A stretch of DNA of 64,000 bases, taken from the NCBI GenBank assembly GCA_001464385.1, contig LNFB01000261.1, forward strand, positions 29,708 to 93,707. Direction: 5' to 3'. The stretch is from Deltaproteobacteria bacterium Ga0077550. Lineage in GTDB: Bacteria; Myxococcota_A; Polyangia; Nannocystales; Nannocystaceae. Below the pieces are notes generated by a model. It was not told where the DNA came from. It worked only from the letters and a program-made list of their open reading frames with translations, and did no database searches. The position numbers were made by a program, and so were the translations under genes. Within the stretch, counting starts at the first letter, position 1; the number at the start of each line of letters is the position of its first letter. Of this stretch, positions 44,179 through 53,057 are shown in pieces.

Positions 44179-45342
44179 ATGCACCGCCGACCCCACGCCC
44201 GCATCGGACTCGTGGCCGCGACGCTCCTCGGCGTCGCGGCGCTGACCGCCTGTCGCGACGACGACGCTGCGGCCGGCGACGATGCGGCATGCGCCTCGGC
44301 CAAGTGCGATGCCCTCGACGGCACCGGCTCCGAGGGTGACACCACCGACGGCGGCACCACGGGCGAGCCCAGCGAGGTCGACACGGCCTGCTGGGAGCGC
44401 CGCGAGGACGCGTACAACCCGAACCGCCTGGCGTTCACGACCGACGCGCTGCGGTGGTCGTGCTCCGACATCGACAGCACACCCGCGGCGGACCGCGGCC
44501 AGGAGTACTGCGAGTACTTCGGCATCGTCACCTTGCCGCCGTCGCCGAGCTACCCCACGCCCGAGCCGCAGGTGCTCGGGCGCCTGCTCGGCCCCGACGG
44601 CATCGACGGCCAGACGCCGATCCCCCTGCAGCTCGACAGCGAGCAGATCGCCGCGCTGGAGAACGCGGCCGACTCCGTCGTCGGCGCGTGCGTGTTCACC
44701 TCGTGGAACGCCGACATCGAGGCGCCGTGCGGCGATGCGTGCGAGGTCGACCCGGTGCTCGGCGTCCCGGTCGACACGGAGACCTTCCGGATGAAGTTCG
44801 ACCCCAACACCAACGAGGCCGCGCTGGCGTTGGTCGAGGACTGCACCGAGCTGCTGCCCACCGAGGGCGACCCGAGCGACCCCGAGGATCCGTACAACGA
44901 TCCGTTCTTCCGCGCGTGCCATCTCAACGCGGACATCAACGAGACGCAGTACCGCAAGTCCGACAACATCATCTGCAGCGCGAGCGTGCGGCTGGCAGAG
45001 TGTGGCTGCGCCGTCGCCGATGGCACGCCCCTGGCCGAGGCGCTGGCGCCCACGTCCGATCTCGGCTTCCGTCTCGGTGGTTGGTCGGCCGCGAGCGAGC
45101 TGCCGCCGGGCTGCCGCTACCACGACGTCGTCGAGGGCGCGCAGACGCTGGTCGTCTGCGACCTCACCGGCGCCGAGGTCCTGCAGAACGCCGCCGAGCT
45201 GAAGTCCTACTGTCGCGATCGCTACGCGGACGACGTCGTGGTCCACATCGCGGTGGCTGCCGACGCGATCGTCTGCGCGCCGCCCGAAGGTGGTCCCCAT
45301 GCCGACGGCTGCCCGGCGCAGCCGTGGGTGCTCGAGCCGTGA
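44179..45342 (+). CDS. Family B Cys-rich lipoprotein, divergent (B3)
   Basis: 387 aa from the ATG at 44179, 11 nt after B2. The lipobox is ALTAC, followed by CASAKCD and a short Thr/Gly linker. It has the family B blocks in weaker form: DRGQEYCEYFGIV, CVFTSWNADIEAPC, FRMKFDPNTNEAALALVEDC, RKSDNIICSASVRLAECGC, GFRLGGWSAASELPPGCRY and YADDVVVHIAV. No CC-WD domain. Its stop overlaps the next gene's GTG. Tandem placement after B2 suggests duplication and divergence. Confidence 0.75.
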   Translation: MHRRPHARIGLVAATLLGVAALTACRDDDAAAGDDAACASAKCDALDGTGSEGDTTDGGTTGEPSEVDTACWERREDAYNPNRLAFTTDALRWSCSDIDSTPAADRGQEYCEYFGIVTLPPSPSYPTPEPQVLGRLLGPDGIDGQTPIPLQLDSEQIAALENAADSVVGACVFTSWNADIEAPCGDACEVDPVLGVPVDTETFRMKFDPNTNEAALALVEDCTELLPTEGDPSDPEDPYNDPFFRACHLNADINETQYRKSDNIICSASVRLAECGCAVADGTPLAEALAPTSDLGFRLGGWSAASELPPGCRYHDVVEGAQTLVVCDLTGAEVLQNAAELKSYCRDRYADDVVVHIAVAADAIVCAPPEGGPHADGCPAQPWVLEP

Positions 45343-46916
45343 GCGACGGGGGGCAGCGGCCGGTCCTCGGCCCGCGGCGCCCCGATCTCGCCGCGGCCGG
45401 CCGACGGACGCGGGGCCTCGGCCTGCGCTGCCTGGTCGCCGTCGCGATCGTCGATGTCGGTTGCGGTGACGACGACGCGAGCGCGTGTGGCGAGCAGGTG
45501 TGCGAGCTGCCGTCCGACCGCGCCGAGCTCCTCGAGCGCCTCGCGGGCTTCGCGGATCCCGTGGCCCAGTGGTTGCGCGGCGCGGCCAACGACGCCGGCG
45601 CCGTCGAGGGCAGCCACGAGGTGTGGCTCGCCGGTCTGCGCGAGCAGCTCGGGTGCGCTGCTGCCGACGAGCGCAGCTTCGTCGTGCTGTCGAACGACGA
45701 GTACGAGCCCAAGGTCATCGTGACGCAGTGCGCGAACGATCCGGTGGTGGCCAGCCGCCTGTTCGCGGTGTTCGAGCCCGAGGCCGGCGACGACGTGGAC
45801 GCCGAGCGCTTCCGCCTCGCGGCGTGGGACGACGAGGCGGCCCGCTTCCGCCGTTACCAGGTCGCGCCGACCGACGCGGGCCTCACCGTCGCGGTCGAGC
45901 CCGAGTTCTGCGGTGGCTGCCACGGCGGTCCGTACGCGCTGCCCGACTGGACGCCGATCATGAACGAGATGACGAACCCCTGGGCGCAGTGGAACGCCGA
46001 GCCCGGGTTCGTGTCGTTCGCGTTCGACGAATTCCCGGCGCGCAACGGGCCGGTCTTCGAGGCCCTGCTCGCCGACGGTCGCCTCGACTCGGCGTCGAAC
46101 CTCGAGCCGGTCGTCCGCGCTGCGATCGACCGCACGACCGCGGCGCGGGTCGCCGAGCGCGATGGGCCCGCGACGCTCGCGGCCGCCGCGTCGCTCGTAC
46201 GCCCCGTGTTCTGCGACGAGAACGTCAACTACGTCTCCGAGATCCACGACAGCGGCGAACTCCCCCTGTCCGCCGCGCTCGACCCCGGCCTGCGACGGGC
46301 GATGACGCTGCTGCGGCCGGAGGCGACCTGGTCGTTCGTCCTCGACGAGGCGCTGCAGCTCCCACCGCCGTCGCCCGGCCTCGCGCCGCTGGTGCTCGTC
46401 GCGGTGCGCGGTGAGACCACCGTACAGCTCGAGGCCGCGCTGCTGTCGCGCGGGCTGCTCGCGCCGATCGACGTGCTGCGCGTGCGCGCGCTCGACTGGA
46501 TGCACCCGGTGGGTTCGGCGGTCCGCTGCGATCGCTTCGAGGCCGCGCTCGCGCGAGGGCAGGGCGGGGCGCTCGACCCCGCGGCGTTCGCCGACGCAGC
46601 CGAACTCGCCCGCGCGCTCTTCGAGCTGGCCCTCGAGGTCCCCGGTGGATCACTCGCCGACGTCGGCGACGACGCCGTCGTGGCGCTGGCCGACGCCGCC
46701 GATGTCGACGCGCTGGCGCGCCTCGACGCCGGCCTCCTCGACGGGGCGACGCTGACGATCGACGCGCTCGGCGATGCCATCGACGCCGAGCTCGCGGCGG
46801 TCGAGTCCGCCGAAGGCCGGGCTCGCCTCGCCGACGAACGCCTCCGCCGCGGCTGCGCCGCGCGCCGGATCTATCCCACCGCGCCGCTCATCCCCGGCAC
46901 CGACGCCTGTCCCTGA
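45339..46916 (+). CDS. Family A haem-motif lipoprotein, second subfamily (A3)
   Basis: 525 aa from a GTG overlapping the B3 stop by 4 nt. After an Arg-rich start there is a hydrophobic segment ending VDVGC, then CGEQVCELP, a variant of the C-x3-4-C motif. One haem motif CGGCH lies near residue 191, followed by DWTPIMNEMTNPWAQWNAEPGFVSF. Other blocks are ASLVRPVFCDENVNYVSE, VLRVRALDWMHPV and CAARRIYPTAPLIPG. These match A4 better than A1/A2, so A3 and A4 form a subfamily. Probable exported haem protein of unknown role. The long Arg-rich n-region is atypical for a signal peptide. Confidence 0.7.
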   Translation: MSDGGQRPVLGPRRPDLAAAGRRTRGLGLRCLVAVAIVDVGCGDDDASACGEQVCELPSDRAELLERLAGFADPVAQWLRGAANDAGAVEGSHEVWLAGLREQLGCAAADERSFVVLSNDEYEPKVIVTQCANDPVVASRLFAVFEPEAGDDVDAERFRLAAWDDEAARFRRYQVAPTDAGLTVAVEPEFCGGCHGGPYALPDWTPIMNEMTNPWAQWNAEPGFVSFAFDEFPARNGPVFEALLADGRLDSASNLEPVVRAAIDRTTAARVAERDGPATLAAAASLVRPVFCDENVNYVSEIHDSGELPLSAALDPGLRRAMTLLRPEATWSFVLDEALQLPPPSPGLAPLVLVAVRGETTVQLEAALLSRGLLAPIDVLRVRALDWMHPVGSAVRCDRFEAALARGQGGALDPAAFADAAELARALFELALEVPGGSLADVGDDAVVALADAADVDALARLDAGLLDGATLTIDALGDAIDAELAAVESAEGRARLADERLRRGCAARRIYPTAPLIPGTDACP

Positions 46917-46935
46917 ACCATTGGAGTCCCCTGCC

Positions 46936-48846
46936 ATGTCTTCGCTCCGCCGCCATACCCCTCGCATCGCGCTCCTCGCCGCGGCCCTCGGCTTCGCGCT
47001 CACCGGCTGCAACGGGGACGGGGACGGCGAGGGCGACGACGCGATGTGCGGCGAGGCAAAGTGCGACGACCTCGGCGAGGTCGGGCAGGCCCTCGCGACG
47101 TTCAACGACCCGATCGCGACCTGGCTGCGCGCCAACATCGACGCCAACGGCGAGTTCGACGTCGCCTACCTCGACATGCTGAAGGCCATCTCGAAGCAGC
47201 AGGGCTGCGACGACAAGGGCAGCATCGACTCGTACATCATCTCCGACCTGCTGGTCGCCGACGGCAAGGAGTCGTTTCCGCGGGTCGTCAACACCGTCTG
47301 CTCCGAGGACCGCACCAAGGCCGACCTCGCCTTCTTCGCGCTGTCGTTCGGCAACGCCGATCAGACCGACGTCGACCCCCGCGAGATCGAGATGTTCGCC
47401 TGGGACGCGACCACCTTCGAGTACCGGTTCTATCGCGGTCGCGCGGTCGAGGGCAGCGACACCAAGGTCGCGATCGAGCTGAACCCCGGCGAGTGCCGCG
47501 AGTGCCACGAGCAGCCCTCGCAGATCCCGGGCAAGAAGATGCCGATGACGCCGATCATGAACGAGCTCGCGGCGCCGTGGCAGCACTGGCACGCCGAGCC
47601 CGTGAGCTTCGACCACGCCGTCCCGGCGAAGGTCGAGCAGGCGCCGGTGTTCAAGGAACTCGCGGGCGAGGCGTCGGTGTTCCGGGCCTCGGCGTCGCAG
47701 CTCGAGACCACGATCCGGTCGGCGTACCAGCAGCGCATCGCGACCGCGCGGCTGCGATTGCGCCGCAACCCCGCCAACGTCGACGAGGCGATGTCGCTGC
47801 TGCGCCCGCTGTTCTGCGACGAGCAGCTCACATACGCGACCGAGGACGGCTCGAGCGGCTTGCTCAGCGCCGCGGTCGCGGTCGACGACGGGCTCGCGTC
47901 GGTCTACTTCCAGATCAAGGGCACGGGCTGGCCGTGGGACTGGTGGCAGGACAAGCAGATGCGCCTGCAGCCGCCGGGCGCCCCCGATCGCCTGACGATG
48001 TTCCCGACGCGGGGCGCTGCGGTCGTGACCTACGAGAAGCAGCTGCTGGCCACCCGCGCCCTACCGTGGGAGCAGGTGATGCGGGTGCGCGCGCTCGACT
48101 GGGCCAACCCGGCGCTGTCGTCGTTCCGCTGCGGGCTGTTCACCAACGCGCTGCCGCGGATCCAGGCCGGCCCGCCGCCCATCGCCACCGGCGCGAAGAA
48201 CAGTGACCTGTTCGTGCCCCTGCTCGACCAGATCCTGACCCTGCACAAGGGTGACTTCGGCATCTCGGGGCTCGATCTGCCCGCGTCGATGCCCATCACC
48301 AGCGCCGAGGCCGGCAAGTTCGTCAGCCTCGCGGTCGCCGACGATGCGACGATCCAGGCGCTCGCCGAGTCGATCGCCACGGCCGAGCTCGGCGCGGCGA
48401 CGTGCGCCGCCGACGGGGCGGGGCACTGCCTGACCACCGCCGACGGGCTCGGCGCGATGATCGAGGCGCGGTTCAAGGCCATCGAGAGCACGGGCCGATC
48501 CGTGCTCACCCCGGTGCGCAACGCCAAGGCGTGCGAGGCCAAGGAGACCTACCCGAACGCGCCGCACATCGGCGGACTCGACTGCTCGATGATCGCGCCG
48601 CCCGATGACACCGGCGAGATGTCCGACACCGGCGGATCCGACACCGGCAGCACCGGCGAGGCCGAGTCCACGGGCACCGACGGTGGCGCGGCCGCGGACG
48701 ACTGCTGCACCGCCCACGACGGCCCCGGCTGCGCCGACGCGACGATCGAGGCCTGCGTGTGCGCGCAGGACGATCTGTGCTGCTCCTCCAGCTGGGACGA
48801 CGTGTGCGTCTCCGAGGTCGCGTCGTTCGGCTGTGGCACCTGTTGA
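46936..48846 (+). CDS. Family A haem-motif lipoprotein with C-terminal CC-WD domain (A4)
   Basis: 636 aa. The lipobox is ALTGC, followed by CGEAKCDD. The haem motif CRECH is near residue 187-191, then PMTPIMNELAAPWQHWHAEPVSF. Shared with A3: FNDPIATWLR (A3 FADPVAQWLR), MSLLRPLFCDEQLTYATE, VMRVRALDWANPALSSFRCGLF and KETYPNAPHIGG. After the family A part it adds an SDTGGSDTGSTGE linker and one CC-WD domain (CCTAHDGPGC ... FGCGTC). It is the last gene of the operon that begins at 40741. Confidence 0.75.
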   Translation: MSSLRRHTPRIALLAAALGFALTGCNGDGDGEGDDAMCGEAKCDDLGEVGQALATFNDPIATWLRANIDANGEFDVAYLDMLKAISKQQGCDDKGSIDSYIISDLLVADGKESFPRVVNTVCSEDRTKADLAFFALSFGNADQTDVDPREIEMFAWDATTFEYRFYRGRAVEGSDTKVAIELNPGECRECHEQPSQIPGKKMPMTPIMNELAAPWQHWHAEPVSFDHAVPAKVEQAPVFKELAGEASVFRASASQLETTIRSAYQQRIATARLRLRRNPANVDEAMSLLRPLFCDEQLTYATEDGSSGLLSAAVAVDDGLASVYFQIKGTGWPWDWWQDKQMRLQPPGAPDRLTMFPTRGAAVVTYEKQLLATRALPWEQVMRVRALDWANPALSSFRCGLFTNALPRIQAGPPPIATGAKNSDLFVPLLDQILTLHKGDFGISGLDLPASMPITSAEAGKFVSLAVADDATIQALAESIATAELGAATCAADGAGHCLTTADGLGAMIEARFKAIESTGRSVLTPVRNAKACEAKETYPNAPHIGGLDCSMIAPPDDTGEMSDTGGSDTGSTGEAESTGTDGGAAADDCCTAHDGPGCADATIEACVCAQDDLCCSSSWDDVCVSEVASFGCGTC

Positions 48847-48952
48847 GTTGCCCGCGACGAAACCGCTCGCGCGTGGGCCCGGCGCGCGACGGCGATCGAA
48901 ATCGGGTATCGTCGGACGCGCCGTGTGAAGCGGCTTTGCCTTGGGGGTTCGC

Positions 48953-50911
48953 GTGCTGCAGTCGACTCTTCGTGCCTCGTTCCTCGCCGCCTCGTTCGCG
49001 CTGCTGACGGCGTGCCCCAAGGGCGCCGACCAGGATCCGGGGGGAAGCTCGATCGGCTCCGCGACCGACAACACCACGCTCGATCCGACCGGCGGCGTCG
49101 ACACCACCGCGGGGGATGGCGGCGTGTGCCTGCTGCACAACTGCGACGACGACTCGGAGTGCGGCGGGTGTACCGAGGGGCGCAACAGCTGCTACGCGCC
49201 GGAGAAGCGCTGCGTCGCGTGCAACCCCGACACGATGGAGGGCTGCGCCGACGGTGAGGAGTGCACCGAGTTCGGCTACTGCGTGCCGGCGGGCGCGGTG
49301 TGTCCGGTGGACGACAACGGTGAGCAGACGACCCCGTGCAACGACGATCCGGACTGCGCCGCGTGCGATCCGCTGCACCAGATCTGCAGCGCGGGGGCCT
49401 GCGTCGCCTGCCGCAACGACGCGACCGAGGCGTGCCAGACCACCGAGCAGTGCGTCGACAACGAGTGCGTGGCCAAGTGCCCTTCGGAGTGCGACGTCGA
49501 CGCGGACTGTGCCGCGTGCGGCGTCGACACCCAGCAACCGGCGACGGCCTGCTTCCGCCACCGGTGCGCCGAGTGCTCGGACACGCAGCCGTGCCCGGCC
49601 GGCGAGACCTGCTCCGACGAGGGCGTCTGCACGCCGGTCTGCGGCCTGCCCGGCATGGTCGTCGGCACCTGCGATCTCGACGCCCAGTGCGCCGGCTGCC
49701 AGGGCGACAACGACAACTGCAACACGCCGATCAACGGTGGTCATGGGGTGTGCGGGCCGTCGGCGAGCGGCTGCTCCGATCTCGGCAACGGCGTCGTGGT
49801 GCTGCCCGAGCCCTTCGACCAGGTCACCAACACCTGCTCCGACGACGGCGACTGCGCGGGCGTCGGCATCGAGTACAACGTCGGCCTGCTGCTGCGCGAT
49901 TTGACCGGCATCGAGGGCATCGGCGACGCGAACATCAACTACCCGATGAACGCCTGCGCCGCGGTCACGGTCGGCGTCGGCGACACCAGCATCAGCTGCG
50001 GTGTGTGCGTCCCCTGCAAGGAGGACGACGACTGCATGGACATCGACATCGATCAGGTCGCCGATGACGCCTTCGGTGCCCTCGGCGCGGTCGCGGCGGC
50101 GCTGCTGCTGGACCAGCTGTTCGGGCCCGAGGATCACCTCATCCACATGTTCTGCCAGCCGGTCGCGGGCGACTACGGCGTGTGCGTGCCGTGCCCCACG
50201 CTGGTCAACGATTGCGTCGGTGGTGGCGGTGGCGGCAGCGGCACCTGCGATCACGACGTCTGCACCGAGGGCACCGCGCTCGATCCGAGCTGTGGCACCT
50301 GTGCCGCGGCCGTGTGCGACGCCGACGGGTACTGCTGCAACAACGAGTGGGACGCGACCTGCGTCGGCGAGGTCGAGGACCTGTGCGCGGGTGGCTGCGG
50401 TGGTGGCGGTGGCGGTGGCAACTGCCACGATCAGTGCGAGACGGGCGAGGCGATGGACGCGAGCTGCAACAGCTGCGTCTCGGCCATCTGCGCCGACGAT
50501 CCGTTCTGCTGCCAGACCACGTGGGACGACGTGTGCGTCGGCCACGTCGCCGACACGTGCAATGGCGAGTGCTCGGCCGGTGGCTGCTCCCACGACGAGT
50601 GCAGCCAGGGCGGCCCGCTCGACGAGGCATGCTCCGATTGCGCGACGACGGTGTGCGACGCGGATGCGTTCTGTTGCAGCACCGACTGGGACGCGACGTG
50701 CGTCGGCGAGGCGGAGGACCTGTGCGGGATCTGTGGCGCCGGCGGGGGCTGTGCCCACGACGAGTGCCAGGCCGGGGGGCCGCTCGACGCGGCGTGCTCG
50801 GACTGCGCGGCTGCGGTGTGCGACGCCGACGCGTTCTGCTGCGACGGCATGTGGGACGAGGCGTGCGTCAATGCGGCCGACGCGGCGCCGGAGTGTCCGA
50901 ATTGTTTCTGA
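48953..50911 (+). CDS. Cys-rich lipoprotein with four CC-WD repeats
   Basis: 652 aa from the GTG at 48953, which has GGGGG 6 nt upstream. A TTG at 48941 is an in-frame alternative. The lipobox is LLTAC. Residues ~55-330 contain many short Cys-rich modules with DDDSECGGC, DDPDCAAC and DVDADCAAC patterns, like myxobacterial disulfide-rich surface proteins. Residues ~365-405 include an Ala/Leu helix. From ~430 to the end there are four ~50-residue repeats of the CC-WD type. They are separated by poly-Gly and begin HDxCxxGxxLDxxC. It follows A4 by 106 nt with its own TATCGT hexamer. No enzyme motif is seen. Probably cell-surface. Confidence 0.78.
   Translation: MLQSTLRASFLAASFALLTACPKGADQDPGGSSIGSATDNTTLDPTGGVDTTAGDGGVCLLHNCDDDSECGGCTEGRNSCYAPEKRCVACNPDTMEGCADGEECTEFGYCVPAGAVCPVDDNGEQTTPCNDDPDCAACDPLHQICSAGACVACRNDATEACQTTEQCVDNECVAKCPSECDVDADCAACGVDTQQPATACFRHRCAECSDTQPCPAGETCSDEGVCTPVCGLPGMVVGTCDLDAQCAGCQGDNDNCNTPINGGHGVCGPSASGCSDLGNGVVVLPEPFDQVTNTCSDDGDCAGVGIEYNVGLLLRDLTGIEGIGDANINYPMNACAAVTVGVGDTSISCGVCVPCKEDDDCMDIDIDQVADDAFGALGAVAAALLLDQLFGPEDHLIHMFCQPVAGDYGVCVPCPTLVNDCVGGGGGGSGTCDHDVCTEGTALDPSCGTCAAAVCDADGYCCNNEWDATCVGEVEDLCAGGCGGGGGGGNCHDQCETGEAMDASCNSCVSAICADDPFCCQTTWDDVCVGHVADTCNGECSAGGCSHDECSQGGPLDEACSDCATTVCDADAFCCSTDWDATCVGEAEDLCGICGAGGGCAHDECQAGGPLDAACSDCAAAVCDADAFCCDGMWDEACVNAADAAPECPNCF
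50245..50905 (+). repeat. Four CC-WD cysteine-rich repeats (protein level)
   Basis: Four units share VCDADxxCCxxxWDxxCV (CDADGYCCNNEWDATC, CADDPFCCQTTWDDVC, CDADAFCCSTDWDATC, CDADAFCCDGMWDEAC), joined by Gly-rich spacers. Confidence 0.85.
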
Positions 50912-50937
50912 GGGTGCGGGCACGGGCACGGGCACGG

Positions 50938-50982
50938 AGCAGGGTGTCCGGAAGAACGCTTTGCGTTCTTCCGCACCCTGCT
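50938..50982. terminator. Long bidirectional hairpin terminator
   Basis: AGCAGGGTG + GGAAGAACGC pair with GCGTTCTTCC + CACCCTGCT, with only a tcc/g bulge and a TTT loop. It lies between the convergent Cys-rich lipoprotein and dapF and overlaps the dapF stop. Three copies of GGGCAC sit just before it. Confidence 0.75.
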
Positions 50983-51802
50983 ACGGCCACTGCCCGCGGA
51001 ACACGAGCCGCGCCGGGCCGCGCATCCGCACGCCCTGCCGCGGATCCGCCGGTACGGTGATCCACAGCTCGCCTCCGGGGAGGCGGACGCGGGTCGGTCG
51101 CTCGGCCGCGAGCCGCCCCTGGGCGACCGCCGCGGCCACCGTCGCGCACGCCCCGGTGCCGCAGGCCGCCGTGATCCCGCAGCCGCGCTCCCAGACCCAG
51201 AGCGTCACGGCCCCGGCCTCGATCGTCGCGAACTCGACGTTGGTCCCCTCGGGGAAGGCCGCGTCGCGCTCGAGCCCGGGGCCGAGCCGTCGGGCCAGGG
51301 CCTCGGGGTCGCCGTCGACGAAGGCGATCGCGTGGGGGTTGCCCATCGAGACCTGGGCCAGCACGTGGCCGTCGGCGGCCGCGAGCTCGACCGCCGGGCC
51401 GTGGTGCGCAGGGCCCATGTCGATGTCGACCTCGGCCGCCTCCCCGACCGTCACCGTGCACCGCCGTGGCCCCGCGTCGGTGTCGACCACGAAGGTCCCT
51501 GGGGCTCCGCCCTCGGCGAGCCAGAGCGCCACGCAGCGCAGACCGTTGCCGCACATCTGCGGCCGGGATCCGTCGGCGTTCAGGACCCGCATGGTCGCGA
51601 CCGAGCCGGGCAGGGTCGGGCGGCCGACGATCAGCAGTCCGTCCCCGCCGACCCCGGTCCGGCGATCGCACACGGCGACGGCGTGGGGCTGGAGCGCCGC
51701 GACCCGCTCGCCGAGGTCGACTTCCCGCGCGTCGACGATCAAGAAGTCGTTGCCGAGGCCCTCGGCCTTCACGAAGGCGAAGGCGCCCGGGGCGTCGCTC
51801 AC
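50981..51802 (-). CDS. dapF: Diaminopimelate epimerase
   Basis: 273 aa from a GTG overlapping the secG stop. The two catalytic Cys are in the normal motifs: NADGSRPQMCGNGLRC and RGCGITAACGTGACA. GNDFLIVD and SMGNPHAIAFVD are also typical. It interconverts LL- and meso-diaminopimelate for lysine and peptidoglycan. It is the last gene of a pgk-tpiA-secG-dapF operon. Confidence 0.96.
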   Translation of the reverse strand: MSDAPGAFAFVKAEGLGNDFLIVDAREVDLGERVAALQPHAVAVCDRRTGVGGDGLLIVGRPTLPGSVATMRVLNADGSRPQMCGNGLRCVALWLAEGGAPGTFVVDTDAGPRRCTVTVGEAAEVDIDMGPAHHGPAVELAAADGHVLAQVSMGNPHAIAFVDGDPEALARRLGPGLERDAAFPEGTNVEFATIEAGAVTLWVWERGCGITAACGTGACATVAAAVAQGRLAAERPTRVRLPGGELWITVPADPRQGVRMRGPARLVFRGQWP

Positions 51803-52263
51803 GGCGTCGGGACTTCCTCGGCGGGCGCGTCGGGGTCGGCCCCGACCGCGGCCGGCTCCGGCGACTCGGCCGGCACCTCGTCGTCGGCAGTGACCGGCGC
51901 CGGGACACCGCCGGGGGCGGGCAGGGGCAGGGGATTGGGCCCGACCCGCTCGTAGTTGACCTCCTCGTCGCCGGCGGCGAGCTGCTCGTCGCCCGCGAGC
52001 TTCTCGCTCTCCGCCTTCAGCCGATCCGAGCCGCTGTGGGCCCCGGCGTAGGCGAGGTAGACCGCGCAGACCATGAAGCCGATCGCCAGGCCCTGGGTCA
52101 GCCGAGCCAGGAAGTCGGCGCCGCCCGAGCCGCCGAAGACGCTCTGGCTCGCGCCGCCGCCCAGCGCCGTGCCGAGGCCACCGCCGCGACCCGCCTGCAG
52201 CAGGACGACGAGGATGAGCACGACGGTGATGAGCGTGTAGATGATCTGAACGAAGAGCGTCAT
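51799..52263 (-). CDS. secG: Preprotein translocase subunit SecG with long C-terminal tail
   Basis: 154 aa. The N-terminal ~75 residues are typical SecG: two membrane helices around the GRGGGLGTALGGGASQSVFGGSGGADFLARLT loop. The rest is an acidic, Pro/Ala-rich tail of about 80 residues absent from most SecG proteins. It is part of SecYEG in the inner membrane. It sits after tpiA, a common arrangement. Confidence 0.93.
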   Translation of the reverse strand: MTLFVQIIYTLITVVLILVVLLQAGRGGGLGTALGGGASQSVFGGSGGADFLARLTQGLAIGFMVCAVYLAYAGAHSGSDRLKAESEKLAGDEQLAAGDEEVNYERVGPNPLPLPAPGGVPAPVTADDEVPAESPEPAAVGADPDAPAEEVPTP

Positions 52264-53057
52264 GGCGTATGGCTCGGCGCGGAGGCGGTGGCGCGGACGA
52301 TGGCGAGGAGCGAGGGGGCCTCGAGGGAGGCGCCCCCGACGAGGAAGCCGTCGATGTCCCCGGCGGCGACCAGCGCCCCGGCGTTGTCCGGCTTCACGCT
52401 ACCACCATAGAGAATCGATCTGTCGGCACCCGCCGCGGACCACCGCTCGGCGAGCCACCCGCGGATGCAGCGGTGCATCGAGGCCGCCTGCTCCGGCGTC
52501 GCGGTGCGCCCGGTCCCGATCGCCCAGACGGGCTCGTAGGCCAGGATCAAGCGCGCGGTGACGAGTTCGAGCGGTAGATCCGATAGTGCCGCCGAAAGCT
52601 GCGAGATGACGACGCTTTCGTGGGTGCCTGCGTCGCGCGCCTCGAGCCGCTCGCCGACGCAGAGGATCGCGTGCAGACCGGCCCCGAGGGTGGCGTGCAG
52701 CTTGCGCCGCACGAGCGCGTCGGTGTCGCCGAAGTCGGCGCGGCGCTCGGAGTGACCGACGATCGACCCGGCGCAGCCGGCCTGGGCGATCATCGCGGGC
52801 CCGACCTCGCCGGTGTGGGCGCCCGCGTCCTGGGCCGCGACGTCCTGGGCGAAGAGCCAAAGGTCGCTGATCGGGCGGCACGCCGTGCGGGCCGCGGCGA
52901 TCGACAGGTACGGCGGCGCGACGCCGACGTGGACGCGGTGCACCCCGCCGTTCGCCCCGGCGAGGCCGTCGGCGATCGCCCGCGCGGTGGTCAGCGCCGC
53001 CTCGGGGAGGTGGTTCTGCTTCCAGTTGCCGACGACCCACATCGCGCGCTGGGACAT
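52260..53057 (-). CDS. tpiA: Triosephosphate isomerase
   Basis: 265 aa. Motifs are GNWKQNH (the usual GNWKMN with Met replaced by Gln), the catalytic His in IVGHSERR, the catalytic Glu in AYEPVWAIGTG, and YGGSVKPDN. The start could be the ATG at 53057 (TGATG overlap with pgk) or the GTG at 53060. ATG is preferred. Glycolysis/gluconeogenesis. Confidence 0.95.
   Translation of the reverse strand: MSQRAMWVVGNWKQNHLPEAALTTARAIADGLAGANGGVHRVHVGVAPPYLSIAAARTACRPISDLWLFAQDVAAQDAGAHTGEVGPAMIAQAGCAGSIVGHSERRADFGDTDALVRRKLHATLGAGLHAILCVGERLEARDAGTHESVVISQLSAALSDLPLELVTARLILAYEPVWAIGTGRTATPEQAASMHRCIRGWLAERWSAAGADRSILYGGSVKPDNAGALVAAGDIDGFLVGGASLEAPSLLAIVRATASAPSHTP

Noticed and set aside
48925..49257. 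GTG-started 110-codon frame directly downstream of TATCGT
   Set aside because: Its spacing to the -10 looked attractive, but the translation is Arg-rich and out of frame with the lipoprotein signal peptide at 48953.
50918..50936. GGGCAC hexamer repeats as a possible origin or iteron
   Set aside because: Only three copies, next to a terminator hairpin; far too few for an iteron array.
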